Assembly: GCF_900636535.1 (NCBI RefSeq)
Contig: NZ_LR134289.1
Span: forward strand, 1,116,001 to 1,180,000
DNA: 64,000 nucleotides
Reading direction: 5' to 3'
Source of the DNA: Chryseobacterium gleum
GTDB taxonomy: Bacteria > Bacteroidota > Bacteroidia > Flavobacteriales > Weeksellaceae
This document shows, piece by piece, positions 1 to 10,134 of this stretch. Every line of letters begins with the position of its first letter. Position 1 is the first letter of the stretch. The notes under the pieces were generated by a model. It saw nothing but the letters and a program-made list of their open reading frames with translations. It did no database searches and was not told where the DNA came from. A program made the position numbers and the translations under genes.

Positions 1-1274
1 TTAAAAGTGATCAGGGTATCAAGTTCGAGTTTGAATTTGCCATTTATGGAGGAAATACTAACGGAGGAGATGGTATTTCGATATTTCTGGTAGATGGTTC
101 CATTCCCAAAGAGCAGCTTAATCTTGGCTACTTCGGCGGAGGATTGGGATATAGTTTTGTACGTGGTGGTGAATCTACGGAAGGATTGAGAGGAGCCTAC
201 CTGGGAATTGGTCTGGATGAATTCGGGAATTTTAAAACAAGCTTTAAACAAGGAGAGCGTGTAAGAAATGGAATTTTTGGAGTAACACTGGCAGATGGAA
301 GAAGCAATGTGTCTTTAAGGGCAAAACGCGGAAACCAATATCTGTCATCAGCTGAGCCTGCCGGATACAATGGTTATCCTCTGCTTTACAGTATTGCTAC
401 CAATGCAGCTCCTTCCAGCAGCAACAGGTCTGCTTATCTGGATACCCAGACTGGAAAGTATATCGGTATTAGAAATACGAATCTTCAGCAGTTCAGTATT
501 GAAAGCGGCGGAACTACAATTCCTCAGAATGAAAATGATGCAAGATTCCGTAAAGCCTATATTACGTTGGTACCCAATCCTGCCGGAGGTTACAATATTA
601 CCCTGGAAATACAGCATGGAACTGTGAAAGAAAAAGTGATTGATAATTATTATTATCCGACCTCTCTTAAATATACCGAAACCACAATATCCAACACCAC
701 AGTAAGAACGCTGGATACCTCACCTCCCGCTACTTTCAGAATTGGTTTTGCGGCTTCTACCGGAGCTGCTAAAAATATACATTTATTGAAAAACCTGGGC
801 GTGACGAGACCTTATGCAGCTGAAGTAACGGATGATTTGTTTGCAGGCTGTCCGGGAATAAAATCAACTTATTATCCTTTGCTAAATGATGCAGCTTATT
901 CTTCAGCAAACGGTCAGAATCCGCCAACACTTTCGTATAATAATCTTGATTTTAATTCATTCCGTTTCCTGGACAGTAATGGAGCTGTGATTCCGAATAT
1001 AACCGGAAATGTTTATACGAACAGTCAGGGAACGTGGACTTATTTTCCTACTACCGGAGCGCTTTCTTTCAAACCTGCCGCCGGGTTTACCGGTGTGGCT
1101 CAGATACAGTATGACATCAAAGGTGGTGGCAGAAATGGTACTGAAGCTCCTTACAATACAGAAGAATACAGGTCATTGCCTGCACTGGTACAGGTTAATA
1201 TTTCAAGTTCAAATAACTGCAGTAAAGCCTGTGTTATTTCCAACAGAAATGTAACTCAGAAAATTATAAGATAA
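1..1274 (+). CDS. L-type lectin-like surface protein, 3' part (start lies before the window)
   Basis: The frame is open from base 3 to the TAA at 1272-1274 (423 codons visible), so the true start lies upstream; the first TTG/ATG inside the window is not a real start. The first 45 visible residues include a GGNTNGGDGISIFLVDG stretch, the metal/sugar-binding strand pattern of legume-type (L-type) lectin domains. The last 120 residues (SQGTWTYFPTTGALSF, AAGFTGVAQIQYDI) resemble CshA/Ig-like repeats of bacterial surface adhesins. There is no sorting domain at the C-terminus. An exported carbohydrate-binding or adhesive protein is inferred; only the lectin-like fold is supported by visible motifs. 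A terminator follows directly. Confidence 0.7.
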   Translation, partial: KSDQGIKFEFEFAIYGGNTNGGDGISIFLVDGSIPKEQLNLGYFGGGLGYSFVRGGESTEGLRGAYLGIGLDEFGNFKTSFKQGERVRNGIFGVTLADGRSNVSLRAKRGNQYLSSAEPAGYNGYPLLYSIATNAAPSSSNRSAYLDTQTGKYIGIRNTNLQQFSIESGGTTIPQNENDARFRKAYITLVPNPAGGYNITLEIQHGTVKEKVIDNYYYPTSLKYTETTISNTTVRTLDTSPPATFRIGFAASTGAAKNIHLLKNLGVTRPYAAEVTDDLFAGCPGIKSTYYPLLNDAAYSSANGQNPPTLSYNNLDFNSFRFLDSNGAVIPNITGNVYTNSQGTWTYFPTTGALSFKPAAGFTGVAQIQYDIKGGGRNGTEAPYNTEEYRSLPALVQVNISSSNNCSKACVISNRNVTQKIIR

Positions 1275-1282
1275 TTTGATAT

Positions 1283-1310
1283 AACCAGCTCTCAGCAGCT
1301 GGTTTTTTAT
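1283..1310 (+). terminator. intrinsic terminator after lectin-like gene
   Basis: AACCAGCT (1283-1290) pairs with AGCTGGTT (1297-1304) across a 6-nt loop and is followed by a T run. It separates the + gene from the convergent - strand SDR pair. Confidence 0.8.
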
Positions 1311-1324
1311 TTTTAACGGGCAAA

Positions 1325-2296
1325 TCAATACTTTTTATTCTTAACAAAATACCGGACAGCATCTTCAATTGCTTTATCAACAGGCTGATACTTTATCCCA
1401 AGTTCCTTTACCGATTTCCGGTTGTTATAATAATTACGGATCTGAAGTGCCTTCATATTGGAAGAGCTGAGATTGGTTTTTATTTTTAATTTTCGCAGGC
1501 CGTCACCAATTAATCCAAGAAAGTTCAACACCTTGTCTGGAATAGCTATCATAACAGGCTTTTGACCGGTAATCCGGTTTACTTTCCTGAAAAATTCTCT
1601 GTAGCTCAAATTTTCGTTAGCTAAAAGGTATTTTTCACCATTCCGCCCTTTTTCAATGGCATTCACAATTCCGATGGCAGCATCTTCCACATGTACAAAG
1701 TTCTTGCCTCCTTTCGGATAGAATATTACTTTCTTTTTCCAGGCCCAGAAAATAATTTTACCTGAACTTGGCTTGCTGTCATACGCACCGATCATAAAAG
1801 TAGGATTTACAATGATCACCTCAGTATTTTTAATATTTTTTAAAAGATAATCTTCAGCAGCCAATTTGCTTTGGGCATACCAGGAATGGGTAAAAGGATA
1901 TATCTGAGGTGCTTTTTCACTTCCCCAGAGCGCTGTCTCTCCGCAACCCAAGGTATTTGCCGTGCTTACAAATAAAAACTTTTTCACCTCCATTATCTCT
2001 GCATATTTCGACAGATTTACAACCATTTCATAATTCACTTTCCTGTATTCATCATAATTGATAAGATTCTGACGTGTCTCTGCGGCAATATGAATGATAC
2101 AGTCAATATTGGTAAGATGTGTTGAAACATCGGATAAAAGATCAGATTCTATAAGTTTCAGATTTTCGTTTTCTTCACCCAGCCAGCTGCTTTTCTTGCG
2201 CACCAGAGCAATAACAGAATAACCATTTTGTAATAATTTAAGAATAACATTAGTTCCCAGAAGCCCTGTAGCTCCGGTTACGCAAATTTTTTTCAT
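1325..2296 (-). CDS. NAD-dependent epimerase/dehydratase (extended SDR)
   Basis: 323 residues. The N-terminus carries the extended-SDR nucleotide motif GATGLLG at about residues 7-13, an IHIAAET segment and a YAQSK catalytic YxxxK. An in-frame ATG 51 bases further upstream exists, but ATG at 2296 is preferred because it makes an ATGA overlap with the stop of the upstream SDR gene (2293-2295), a typical coupled arrangement, and starts directly at the Rossmann fold. Substrate is unknown; the family includes sugar-nucleotide epimerases, dihydroflavonol-type reductases and 3-beta-HSD-like enzymes. Co-translation with a classical SDR suggests both act on the same or successive carbonyl substrates. 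Confidence 0.85.
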   Translation of the reverse strand: MKKICVTGATGLLGTNVILKLLQNGYSVIALVRKKSSWLGEENENLKLIESDLLSDVSTHLTNIDCIIHIAAETRQNLINYDEYRKVNYEMVVNLSKYAEIMEVKKFLFVSTANTLGCGETALWGSEKAPQIYPFTHSWYAQSKLAAEDYLLKNIKNTEVIIVNPTFMIGAYDSKPSSGKIIFWAWKKKVIFYPKGGKNFVHVEDAAIGIVNAIEKGRNGEKYLLANENLSYREFFRKVNRITGQKPVMIAIPDKVLNFLGLIGDGLRKLKIKTNLSSSNMKALQIRNYYNNRKSVKELGIKYQPVDKAIEDAVRYFVKNKKY

Positions 2297-3078
2297 GCTT
2301 CGATCTCTCTTTTTATTGCTTGGGTCATTAATGGCAGTCTGATCCATATGGGTAAAATTTTTATCACCAGCCAGCTGATTGGATTCACCATAATTACGGA
2401 ATCTTTTTTAAATAACTGCCGGATACAGTAAGAAGCTACCCTATCAGGATTTAAAAGCGTTAATCTTCCCATAAAGCCTTGCTTTTCTATTCTTTTGCAT
2501 ACATCCGTATTCGTTTTCATCGCTCCCGGATTAACAACGCTTACAAAGACATTAGTATCTTTAAGCTCCTCGCGCAGCCCTCTTGAAAAGGAATGGATAA
2601 AACTTTTGGATGCCGGATATACCGTCTTAAAGCCTATCGGAGAAAATGCTGCCATACTTGAAACATTCAGGATGTAAGCTTCGGGTTGTTTTAAAAGATT
2701 GGGAAGAAGCTGATGGGTAATTAAAGAAGTAGCCGCAACATTTACCTGCAAAATGGTATTGATATAATCAGAAGAGGCTTCCGTGAATTTTTTAGTTCCG
2801 CCAAGTCCGGCATTATTGATCAGGATATGAATGGCAAAAGACTGATTGAGCCATTCGGTAAGTTTCATGACATTTTCATTCACGGAAAGATCTGTTTCAT
2901 AATACTGAACTTTTACTTCATAGAGCTTTTCGAGTTCCCGGGAAAGCTCTTTGAGATTCTGATGCGGAAGACTTACAAGGATAAGGTTGATCTTTTGTTT
3001 TGCAAGATGTTCAGCAAATGATTTTCCAAGTCCCTGGCTTGCTCCCGTCACTACCGCATATGATTCTTTGGTATCCAT
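2293..3078 (-). CDS. SDR family NAD(P)-dependent oxidoreductase
   Basis: 261 residues, normal for a classical short-chain dehydrogenase. Visible motifs: cofactor site TGASQGLGKS near residue 12, the structural NNAG motif, catalytic Ser in NVSSMAAF and catalytic YPASK. The C-terminal 30 residues are hydrophobic (WLVIKILPIWIRLPL), a feature of membrane-associated YqjQ/DltE-like SDRs. It is the first gene of a two-gene unit with the epimerase (ATGA overlap). A TAGCTTTG -7 element lies about 20 bases before the start. Substrate unknown. Confidence 0.88.
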   Translation of the reverse strand: MDTKESYAVVTGASQGLGKSFAEHLAKQKINLILVSLPHQNLKELSRELEKLYEVKVQYYETDLSVNENVMKLTEWLNQSFAIHILINNAGLGGTKKFTEASSDYINTILQVNVAATSLITHQLLPNLLKQPEAYILNVSSMAAFSPIGFKTVYPASKSFIHSFSRGLREELKDTNVFVSVVNPGAMKTNTDVCKRIEKQGFMGRLTLLNPDRVASYCIRQLFKKDSVIMVNPISWLVIKILPIWIRLPLMTQAIKREIEA

Positions 3079-3097
3079 AAGTTTACATTTTATGGTA

Positions 3098-3131
3098 CAA
3101 AGCTATCATGTGAACAACGTTCTGATGTTCA
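3098..3131 (-). promoter_or_regulatory. SDR operon promoter with inverted repeat
   Basis: On the - strand TAGCTTTG (3098-3105) matches the Bacteroidota -7 consensus TAnnTTTG. Just upstream, where the -33 element should be, lies an inverted repeat TGAACA (3111-3116) N9 TGTTCA (3126-3131). A regulator bound there would cover the -33 region; the neighbouring AraC gene is a candidate. Confidence 0.5.
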
Positions 3132-3237
3132 GTTTTATCCGGACGAACGTATTTTAAAATAAAAAACACTCAAAACTCAATGAGTTAAAAATCAATAATT
3201 TAAACTCATTAAAAAGTTAAAACTTATAAAACTGAAC

Positions 3238-4326
3238 TTATTTTTTAAACTCAGAAGGAGTTTGCCCGGTTACTTTTTTAAAGGTTGTATTAAAGGAGGT
3301 TTTGGAATTGAACCCGGATTCGTAAGCGATTCCCAGAATGGATAATTTGCTGTCCGGCTCTTTTAGAAGTTTTTTGGCATAGTCTACTCTGTATTCATTG
3401 ACATATTGAAAGAAATTTTTCCCGAAGCCTGTATTGATGACGTAAGATAAATGATGGGTAGAGACGGACAGCATTTCTGCCAGCCTGATGAGATTCAGTT
3501 CACTATCAAGATAAGGCTTCTGCACTTCCATTAGAGTTTGAAGGGAAATTTTAATTTTTAACAATTCCTCATCAGAAATCAGTTTTCTCTTTACTTCTTC
3601 CGAGCCGGAATCTTCATTAATGGAGATCAGTTCTTCTCTCTGTTTTTCTTCCAGAGGATAAATCTCTCTTTGTTTCATAGAGTAGTATCCTACCCAGTAG
3701 ATCACGAGTAAAAAAACAGTGTTGATAAAGAAATTCAGGGATTTCGGATCGTAGAACAGGTTATAAATGATATAGATGATGTTTACGATAAGCATTACCA
3801 GGATAATATACTCCAGCCAGTTCAGATTGATCCCTTCCGTGTTGGAGGAAAACTGCTGGATTCTCCTTTGATGTTTTCTGATGGTAATATAGGAAAGCAG
3901 GGTATAGAAAAAAGCCTGTATCAGGATTAAAATAATACTTATGTACTGAAACGGTGTTTCATACCCCAGTTTTACCATTATAAGACATCCCAGAAAAGCT
4001 GCAGGAAGCAATAAAAACTTTATATCAGTGATTTTAAAGGTAAAGGAAGGATTGGTATAGAACAACACACTGAAGTAAAAAACAATGGGTGTAAAAAACT
4101 GAATAAATTTAACCCAAAAGAGAGAATGAAATTCTACTATTGAGCCGGTAATGAGAAAAAGAACTTCATCGAGCCAAAAAGTAGACCACAGAAAAAGAAA
4201 TATGCCAAACCAGAAATTAGCCTTATGGTTTACTTTCAAAGGATTAGCCAGCTTCAGCAGAGAAAGCAAAACCAATGAACCATAGATAAGTATCACGATG
4301 AAACTGTTTAACTCTGATGTGTTCAT
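3238..4326 (-). CDS. membrane-anchored AraC-type transcriptional regulator
   Basis: 362 residues. The first about 220 residues contain seven hydrophobic segments (for example FIVILIYGSLVLLSLL, FFTPIVFYFSVLFY, FINTVFLLVIYWVGYY), followed by a charged linker and a C-terminal AraC domain of about 110 residues with two HTHs (RLAEMLSVSTHHLSYVIN and LSILGIAYESGFNSKTSFN). This seven-TM sensor plus AraC architecture is common in Flavobacteriia and acts as a one-component membrane regulator. Ligand unknown. It sits upstream of the SDR pair on the same strand and may control it. Confidence 0.88.
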   Translation of the reverse strand: MNTSELNSFIVILIYGSLVLLSLLKLANPLKVNHKANFWFGIFLFLWSTFWLDEVLFLITGSIVEFHSLFWVKFIQFFTPIVFYFSVLFYTNPSFTFKITDIKFLLLPAAFLGCLIMVKLGYETPFQYISIILILIQAFFYTLLSYITIRKHQRRIQQFSSNTEGINLNWLEYIILVMLIVNIIYIIYNLFYDPKSLNFFINTVFLLVIYWVGYYSMKQREIYPLEEKQREELISINEDSGSEEVKRKLISDEELLKIKISLQTLMEVQKPYLDSELNLIRLAEMLSVSTHHLSYVINTGFGKNFFQYVNEYRVDYAKKLLKEPDSKLSILGIAYESGFNSKTSFNTTFKKVTGQTPSEFKK

Positions 4327-4355
4327 TGGTTTTGATATTTTAATTGAAATAGTCT

Positions 4356-4997
4356 TTATCCTATTCGTTTCCTTACAAAGATTTCATATCCTAAATAAAT
4401 CAGCGGAAGCGACATTATTCCCAGGAAAAGGCTGTTGCTCATGGCCAGCTGCGGATGCATTACAATAGAGTAAACCAATCCGAAGAACGCTCCTCCAAGA
4501 TGGGCTGCGTGCCCCAGATTATCCCACTGCTTTGGATTCAACATCATATATACCGAATATCCGAAATACAGGGTTCCGAATAACCATCCCGGCAAGAAAT
4601 TGACACTGATCTCATTCGGAGCCATTGCTATAGAAGCAAAGATAATTCCTGAAACTGCTCCAGATGCTCCGATTGCGGAATACCACGGCTGATTTTTATA
4701 GATCTGCAAACTGAATAAGTTCCCAAGGATCATGGATCCGAAATAAAGGATTAAAAATCCCGTTTCACCAAAGAAACTAATAACTACACCCTGGAAAAAA
4801 TACAGGGAAAGCATATTGAAAAATAAATGCATAAAGTCAGCATGCAAAAATGCAGAGCTGATCAGCCTGACATATTCCTTTCGGTTGGCAATAGCCGCGA
4901 CATTGAATTTATATTTTTCAAATAATGCTGTATTATTGAACCCCATGTAACTGAAGATACATGTGGCAGCAATGATAATGATAACAATTATATCCAT
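4356..4997 (-). CDS. rhomboid family intramembrane serine protease
   Basis: 213 residues with about six membrane helices. The catalytic serine is in GASGAVSG (Ser112) and the catalytic histidine in AHLGG (His166); the oxyanion-side HADFMHLFFN motif (Asn61) is present. The family cleaves membrane proteins within the bilayer; the substrate here is unknown. There is no extra zinc-finger or cytosolic domain. The gene lies between the AraC regulator and parC on the same strand, with only 36 bases to parC. Confidence 0.92.
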   Translation of the reverse strand: MDIIVIIIIAATCIFSYMGFNNTALFEKYKFNVAAIANRKEYVRLISSAFLHADFMHLFFNMLSLYFFQGVVISFFGETGFLILYFGSMILGNLFSLQIYKNQPWYSAIGASGAVSGIIFASIAMAPNEISVNFLPGWLFGTLYFGYSVYMMLNPKQWDNLGHAAHLGGAFFGLVYSIVMHPQLAMSNSLFLGIMSLPLIYLGYEIFVRKRIG

Positions 4998-5033
4998 GAT
5001 ATTTTTTTATATTATGCGGGAACAGGCAGATCT

Positions 5034-7625
5034 CTATTCATTTTCATTATTCCCGTCATCCTGAAACAGATCTCCGATCATCCCTCCATCTTCGTCAGGA
5101 TCACCGGTTGGTTCAGGATCTTCATAAACTTCAGGCTCTTCTTCTACAGGTTCAGGAATGGTAATATTGATGGCTTTCACTTTGAACTTGGTAAACTGGT
5201 TTCCGATTGCTTTTATTCCTTTTACAGCAATGAATTCATCAATATTCACAACTTCCGGCTCGCGTTCTTTTCCTTTATCTTTGGCAAAAATAATTTCTGC
5301 TGTGGCGTCATTGGCAACAATTACATTTTCAATAAAGGATTTAGGATGTTCAGATGGCATAAATGTCTGTACATTTACTGTATTTTCCAGTAAGAATCTC
5401 TTTATGAAATAAATATCTTTTTCTCCGTCATAATAAATGCAGGTAATCGGCTGTTCAGGTTTCCACTTTTCCAGTACCAGATATTCATCATCAAAACGGT
5501 TGCCAAGATCAAAAGAAACCAGTTTTACTTCACCGTTTGTATTGATGGTAAGGATTTTGTCATCTCCTTTGAAGCTTCCCAGTAATGTTCCTCTTGCATC
5601 TGCATTCAGTCTTCTTACGGTATCATCAAACCAGATCTTTCTTGGAGCCAGGGTAGAAACTCCTTCTTCCTTCAGGTCCACTTTCTTCACGGCATATTTT
5701 GTGACCAGATTTCCTTTGGAATCACGCCCTTTGATGGCAAGATCAGAGAAATTGATTTCCATTTTATTTTTTCTGATTCTTGGATTCGGCTTTAAAAGTA
5801 CTGTTACTGTTTCTGCTTCTCCATTTGGGTTTGCTGAGAAATACAGTGTTTCCGAACCTTTTTTATCTGAAGCTAACGGATAATCTGTATTTCTGGTTAC
5901 CCCTGTTACAGAGAAACGTTTCATATAATATGGTCCTTCCCTGCCTTCACGGTAGATCATATTATACACTGTCCTTTTATCGTTTTTCTTCCATACGGCA
6001 ACGTGAAGAATATCTTTTCCGATAAAAGTTTTTGCTTCCACTTTTACCACCTTCATACTTCCGTCTTTTCTGAAAGTGATGATGTCATCAATATCAGAAC
6101 AGTCAAACAAATACTGATCTTTTTTTAGCGATGTACCAATGAAACCTTCTTCAAAATTCGCATAGAACTTTTCGTTGGCTACGGCTACTTTTGTAGCATC
6201 AATCGTATCAAAAATTCTGAGCTCAGTTCTTCTCTGTTTGTCTTTACCGTATTTTTTCTGAATATTTAAATAATAATCAATGGCATAAGCGATCAGGTTT
6301 TCCAGATTGTATTTTACCTGTTCTATCTTACCTTCCAGCGATGCAATATTTTCTTTAAATTTATCTAAATCAAATCTTGAAATTCTCTTGATTCTGATCT
6401 CCGTCAGCTTTAAGATATCCTCTTCTGTAACGGCTCTTAAAAGATGTTTTGTATGAGGTTTTAATCCTGCATCAATGGTCTTTAATACATCTTCCCAGGT
6501 TTTCACCTCTTCTATGTCATGGTAAATTCTGTTCTCGATGAAAATTCTTTCCAACGAGGAAAAATGCCAGCTTTCCTGAAGTTCATGAAGCTCAATTTCA
6601 AGTTCTTTTTTCAGTAAGGATACCGTATGATCTGTATTCATTTTCAGAATCTCAGATACATTCATGAACATCGGCTTATCTCCTACGATAACACAGGCAT
6701 TCGGCGAAATAGTTACCTGACAGTCTGTAAAGGCATACAGGGCATCAATAGTTTTATCCGGAGAAACATCATTATGAATATGAATCAGGATCTCTACTTT
6801 ATCTGAAGTATTATCCTCAATCTTTTTGATTTTGATCTTTCCTTTCTCATTGGCTTTTAAAATAGAGTCAATAAGATCGGTTGTTGTTTTGGAGTATGGA
6901 AGTTCGGAAATCACCAATGTGTGCTTATCCGTCTGGGTAATTTTTGCTCTTGCTCTTACTTTTCCTCCTCTGTGGCCGTCGTTATACTCAGAAACGTCGA
7001 GATAACCGGCTGTTAAAAAGTCGGGATAGAGTTCAAATTTTTTACCTTTTAAATAGGCTACAGATGCATTGATAAGCTCATTGAAGTTATGAGGAAGTAT
7101 TTTGGTGGAAAGTCCAACCCCGATACCTTCCACACCCTGTGCAAGGAGTAAAGGAAATTTTACAGGTAAATCAATAGGCTCATTGTTTCTTCCGTCATAA
7201 GACTTTGTCCATTCCGTAGTTTTAGGATTAAAGACCACCTCCAGCGCAAAAGGAGTCAGTCTTGCTTCTATATATCTTGCAGCAGCAGCAGAGTCTCCTG
7301 TATAAATATTACCCCAGTTTCCCTGGGTATCTATCAACAGCTCTTTCTGCCCGATCTGCACCATGGCGTCTGTAATGGAAGCATCACCGTGCGGGTGATA
7401 TTTCATGGTATTTCCCACGATATTGGCCACTTTATTGTAACGGCCGTCTTCCAGTTCCCGCATAGAGTGCATAATTCTTCGCTGAACGGGTTTTAAACCA
7501 TCATATATCGAAGGGATAGCTCTATCCAAAATTACATAGGAAGCATAATCAAGGAACCAGTCTTTGTATAAACCGGAAACTTTTTTTAAGCTTTCACCCT
7601 CATGCGAATATTCTTCTGTCGTCAT
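5034..7625 (-). CDS. parC: DNA topoisomerase IV subunit A
   Basis: 863 residues. The type IIA breakage-reunion domain fills the first about 450 residues, with the active-site tyrosine in AAAARYIEARLT (Tyr118) and the upstream MKYHPHGD motif. The C-terminal half has beta-pinwheel-like repeats and ends in an acidic tail rich in E, D and P, a common Bacteroidota feature. Topoisomerase IV decatenates replicated chromosomes together with ParE, encoded two genes upstream. Gyrase A is the alternative, but the pairing with a 628-residue B subunit and the lack of a clear GyrA box favour topoisomerase IV. Confidence 0.93.
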   Translation of the reverse strand: MTTEEYSHEGESLKKVSGLYKDWFLDYASYVILDRAIPSIYDGLKPVQRRIMHSMRELEDGRYNKVANIVGNTMKYHPHGDASITDAMVQIGQKELLIDTQGNWGNIYTGDSAAAARYIEARLTPFALEVVFNPKTTEWTKSYDGRNNEPIDLPVKFPLLLAQGVEGIGVGLSTKILPHNFNELINASVAYLKGKKFELYPDFLTAGYLDVSEYNDGHRGGKVRARAKITQTDKHTLVISELPYSKTTTDLIDSILKANEKGKIKIKKIEDNTSDKVEILIHIHNDVSPDKTIDALYAFTDCQVTISPNACVIVGDKPMFMNVSEILKMNTDHTVSLLKKELEIELHELQESWHFSSLERIFIENRIYHDIEEVKTWEDVLKTIDAGLKPHTKHLLRAVTEEDILKLTEIRIKRISRFDLDKFKENIASLEGKIEQVKYNLENLIAYAIDYYLNIQKKYGKDKQRRTELRIFDTIDATKVAVANEKFYANFEEGFIGTSLKKDQYLFDCSDIDDIITFRKDGSMKVVKVEAKTFIGKDILHVAVWKKNDKRTVYNMIYREGREGPYYMKRFSVTGVTRNTDYPLASDKKGSETLYFSANPNGEAETVTVLLKPNPRIRKNKMEINFSDLAIKGRDSKGNLVTKYAVKKVDLKEEGVSTLAPRKIWFDDTVRRLNADARGTLLGSFKGDDKILTINTNGEVKLVSFDLGNRFDDEYLVLEKWKPEQPITCIYYDGEKDIYFIKRFLLENTVNVQTFMPSEHPKSFIENVIVANDATAEIIFAKDKGKEREPEVVNIDEFIAVKGIKAIGNQFTKFKVKAINITIPEPVEEEPEVYEDPEPTGDPDEDGGMIGDLFQDDGNNENE

Positions 7626-8100
7626 CTGTTTTTTTATCTTTATTAGCTTTCACTACTTTGTTCAGAGAAAGTTTTAAATCGTTTACTTCTTTTCTACTCA
7701 AATAAGAGATCTGGTACTTAAGTATCGTAGAACCATTATTTTTGCTGGAAACGGTAATGTATAATCTTTTGAAAAAGAGAATACTGACCACATCATATTT
7801 TACCAGTTTGTATTTTGGAAATTCATCGTGAAGAGGCTTATCCAAAAAAGGAATAATATTCCTGTTTTTAAAATTCAAAGCTTCTCCATCGCTGTCATAT
7901 TCAAAAATCTGCCTCCCGCTGATGTAAAATATGATCAGCAGCAGAATGGGTATAACAATCAATAAATAACTTTCATTACCTATTGCGTTAAACCGGTATT
8001 CATTAGCAATAAATGCTATTATACCAAACATGGTTATCATCAAAAGCAACGTACTCAGAGAGTTATAAATCGATGCTTTATTACGGTTACTTAGTCTCAT
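7600..8100 (-). CDS. small two-TM membrane protein between parE and parC
   Basis: 166 residues, family not recognised. Two hydrophobic segments lie near residues 14-34 and 44-62, followed by a mixed alpha/beta cytosolic part resembling a PH-like bacterial domain (pattern YKLVKYDVVSILFFKRLYITV), and a very basic C-terminus (KANKDKKTDDDRR). Its 3' end overlaps the parC start by 26 bases, so translation is probably coupled and the expression tied to topoisomerase IV. No function can be assigned. Confidence 0.75.
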   Translation of the reverse strand: MRLSNRNKASIYNSLSTLLLMITMFGIIAFIANEYRFNAIGNESYLLIVIPILLLIIFYISGRQIFEYDSDGEALNFKNRNIIPFLDKPLHDEFPKYKLVKYDVVSILFFKRLYITVSSKNNGSTILKYQISYLSRKEVNDLKLSLNKVVKANKDKKTDDDRRIFA

Positions 8101-8205
8101 TTTATTTTTTTGGCTGTGTAAGTTTTATAATTCTTACTTCATCCAAAATTGTGTTTTTTTCAGTCAATGTACTGGTATTTACAACCAGTTTTTAAGTTTC
8201 AAGTT

Positions 8206-10092
8206 TTAGTTTTCAACTTCATCCAGAATTTCTTTTTTATCAATATCTGAGTCATCTTCTACAACAAGGTTTTCAAGAATGAAAGTTTGTCTGTCCGGAG
8301 TGTTTTTTCCCATGTAAAATTCCAGAAGTTGATCAATCGTCTGGTCTTTTCCTACTACTACAGGTTCTAAACGGATATCTTTACCAATAAAATGCTTAAA
8401 CTCATCCGGAGAAATTTCTCCCAATCCCTTAAATCGTGTAATCTCAGGATTCTTTCCCAGTTCGTTTAAGGCTTTTACTCTTTCTTGTTCTGTATAGCAA
8501 TATCGGGTTTCTTTTTTATTTCTTACTCTGAATAAAGGAGTCTGAAGGATATAAAGATGTCCGTTTTTAATCAGATCCGGAAAGAACTGCAGGAAGAAAG
8601 TAATCATCAGCAACCGGATGTGCATCCCATCAACATCGGCATCGGTAGCAATAATTACCTGGTTATATCTTAGGTCTTCCAGACTTTCTTCAATATTTAG
8701 AGCTGCCTGAAGAAGGTTAAATTCTTCATTTTCATATACCACTTTCTTGGTAAGCCCATAACAGTTAAGAGGTTTACCTTTCAGTGAAAATACTGCCTGC
8801 GTTTCTACATCCCTGGATTTTGTAATAGATCCTGATGCCGAATCTCCTTCGGTAATGAAGATCTGGGTATCCCCTTTTCTCTCGGCTTTCTGATCGTTAT
8901 AATGCTGTCTGCAGTCACGAAGCTTTTTATTGTGAAGCGATACTTTTTTAGCTCTTTCCCTTGCCAGCTTCTGAATTCCTGAAAGTTCCTTTCTTTCTCT
9001 TTCGGAAATTAAGATTTTTCTCTGAATTGCTTCTGCTATTTCTGGATTTTTATGTAAAAAATTGTCCAGTTTGCTTTTAAGGAAATCGATAATGAAGGTT
9101 CTGACTGTAGGTCCGTTCGGTCCCATGTCATTAGATCCTAATTTTGTTTTGGTCTGAGACTCGAAAACCGGCTCTTCTACATTGATTGAGATTGCTGCAA
9201 TAATAGATTTTCTGATGTCCGAAGCATCAAAACTTTTATTGAAAAACTCACGAACCGTTTTTACATATGCTTCACGGAATGCATTAAGGTGTGTACCTCC
9301 CTGCGTTGTATTCTGTCCGTTAACGAACGAGAAATAGGTTTCTGTCTGAGATTTGTCAGAATGGGTAATAGCCACCTCAATATCATCATCCTTTAAATGG
9401 ACAATCGGATAAAGGATATCACTTTCCAGCTCTTCTTCCAATAAGTCTTTAAGACCGTTTTCAGAGTAATAGGTTTCTCCGTTGAAAAGAATTTTAAGTC
9501 CCGGATTCAGATATGCATAGTTTCGGAGCATTCTTTCGATATACTCTTTTCTGTACTTGAAATGCAGGAAGATTTCTCCATCAGGGATAAAAGAAATTTC
9601 AGTCCCGTTTCTGTCTGAAGTCTCTTTCTCCTCAAAGTTTTCCTTGATCATACCACGGGAGAATTCGGCGGCTTTCATTTTTCCGTCACGGAAAGAGCGG
9701 ACTCTGAAGTAATCTGAAAGGGCATTTACCGCTTTGGTACCCACCCCGTTCAATCCTACAGATTTTTTAAAAGCCTTACTGTCGTACTTACCTCCGGTAT
9801 TCATTTTTGAAACCGCATCAACAACTTTCCCCAGTGGAATACCACGTCCGAAGTCACGGATTGTGACTTTTCCGTCGTCCAGTTTTATTTCAATTCTTTT
9901 TCCTGCTCTCATCCTGAACTCATCAATAGAGTTATCAAGGATTTCTTTTAACAGGATATAAATACCGTCATCAGCGGAAGACCCGTCACCGAGCTTCCCG
10001 ATGTACATACCGGGGCGCAGACGGATGTGTTCCTGCCAATCGAGGGTTCTGATATTATCTTCGGAATAGGTTGGATTTATTTCTTGTGACAT
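8206..10092 (-). CDS. parE: DNA topoisomerase IV subunit B
   Basis: 628 residues. GHKL ATPase motifs are clear: [19 protein letters not shown] and [13 protein letters not shown]. The TOPRIM domain shows EGDSASG and the metal-binding DADVDG. Start chosen at the MSQEINP methionine (10092), which follows a near-perfect promoter closely; the frame extends 15 bases further upstream without need. The gene lacks the long insert of gyrase B from proteobacteria. It supplies ATP-driven strand passage to ParC, with a small membrane-protein gene between them. Confidence 0.94.
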   Translation of the reverse strand: MSQEINPTYSEDNIRTLDWQEHIRLRPGMYIGKLGDGSSADDGIYILLKEILDNSIDEFRMRAGKRIEIKLDDGKVTIRDFGRGIPLGKVVDAVSKMNTGGKYDSKAFKKSVGLNGVGTKAVNALSDYFRVRSFRDGKMKAAEFSRGMIKENFEEKETSDRNGTEISFIPDGEIFLHFKYRKEYIERMLRNYAYLNPGLKILFNGETYYSENGLKDLLEEELESDILYPIVHLKDDDIEVAITHSDKSQTETYFSFVNGQNTTQGGTHLNAFREAYVKTVREFFNKSFDASDIRKSIIAAISINVEEPVFESQTKTKLGSNDMGPNGPTVRTFIIDFLKSKLDNFLHKNPEIAEAIQRKILISERERKELSGIQKLARERAKKVSLHNKKLRDCRQHYNDQKAERKGDTQIFITEGDSASGSITKSRDVETQAVFSLKGKPLNCYGLTKKVVYENEEFNLLQAALNIEESLEDLRYNQVIIATDADVDGMHIRLLMITFFLQFFPDLIKNGHLYILQTPLFRVRNKKETRYCYTEQERVKALNELGKNPEITRFKGLGEISPDEFKHFIGKDIRLEPVVVGKDQTIDQLLEFYMGKNTPDRQTFILENLVVEDDSDIDKKEILDEVEN

Positions 10093-10104
10093 ATATGATT
10101 TCAG

Positions 10105-10134
10105 CAAACATACAAAAATACAAAATTGTCCAAA
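10105..10134 (-). promoter_or_regulatory. parE promoter, Bacteroidota type
   Basis: On the - strand TTTG (10131-10134) and TATGTTTG (10105-10112) are separated by 18 bases, matching the TTTG/TAnnTTTG promoter of the Bacteroidota primary sigma factor. The leader to the ATG at 10092 would be only a few bases. Confidence 0.7.

Noticed and set aside
5158..5883. + strand ORFs opposite parC
   Set aside because: Antisense shadows within the conserved parC coding sequence.
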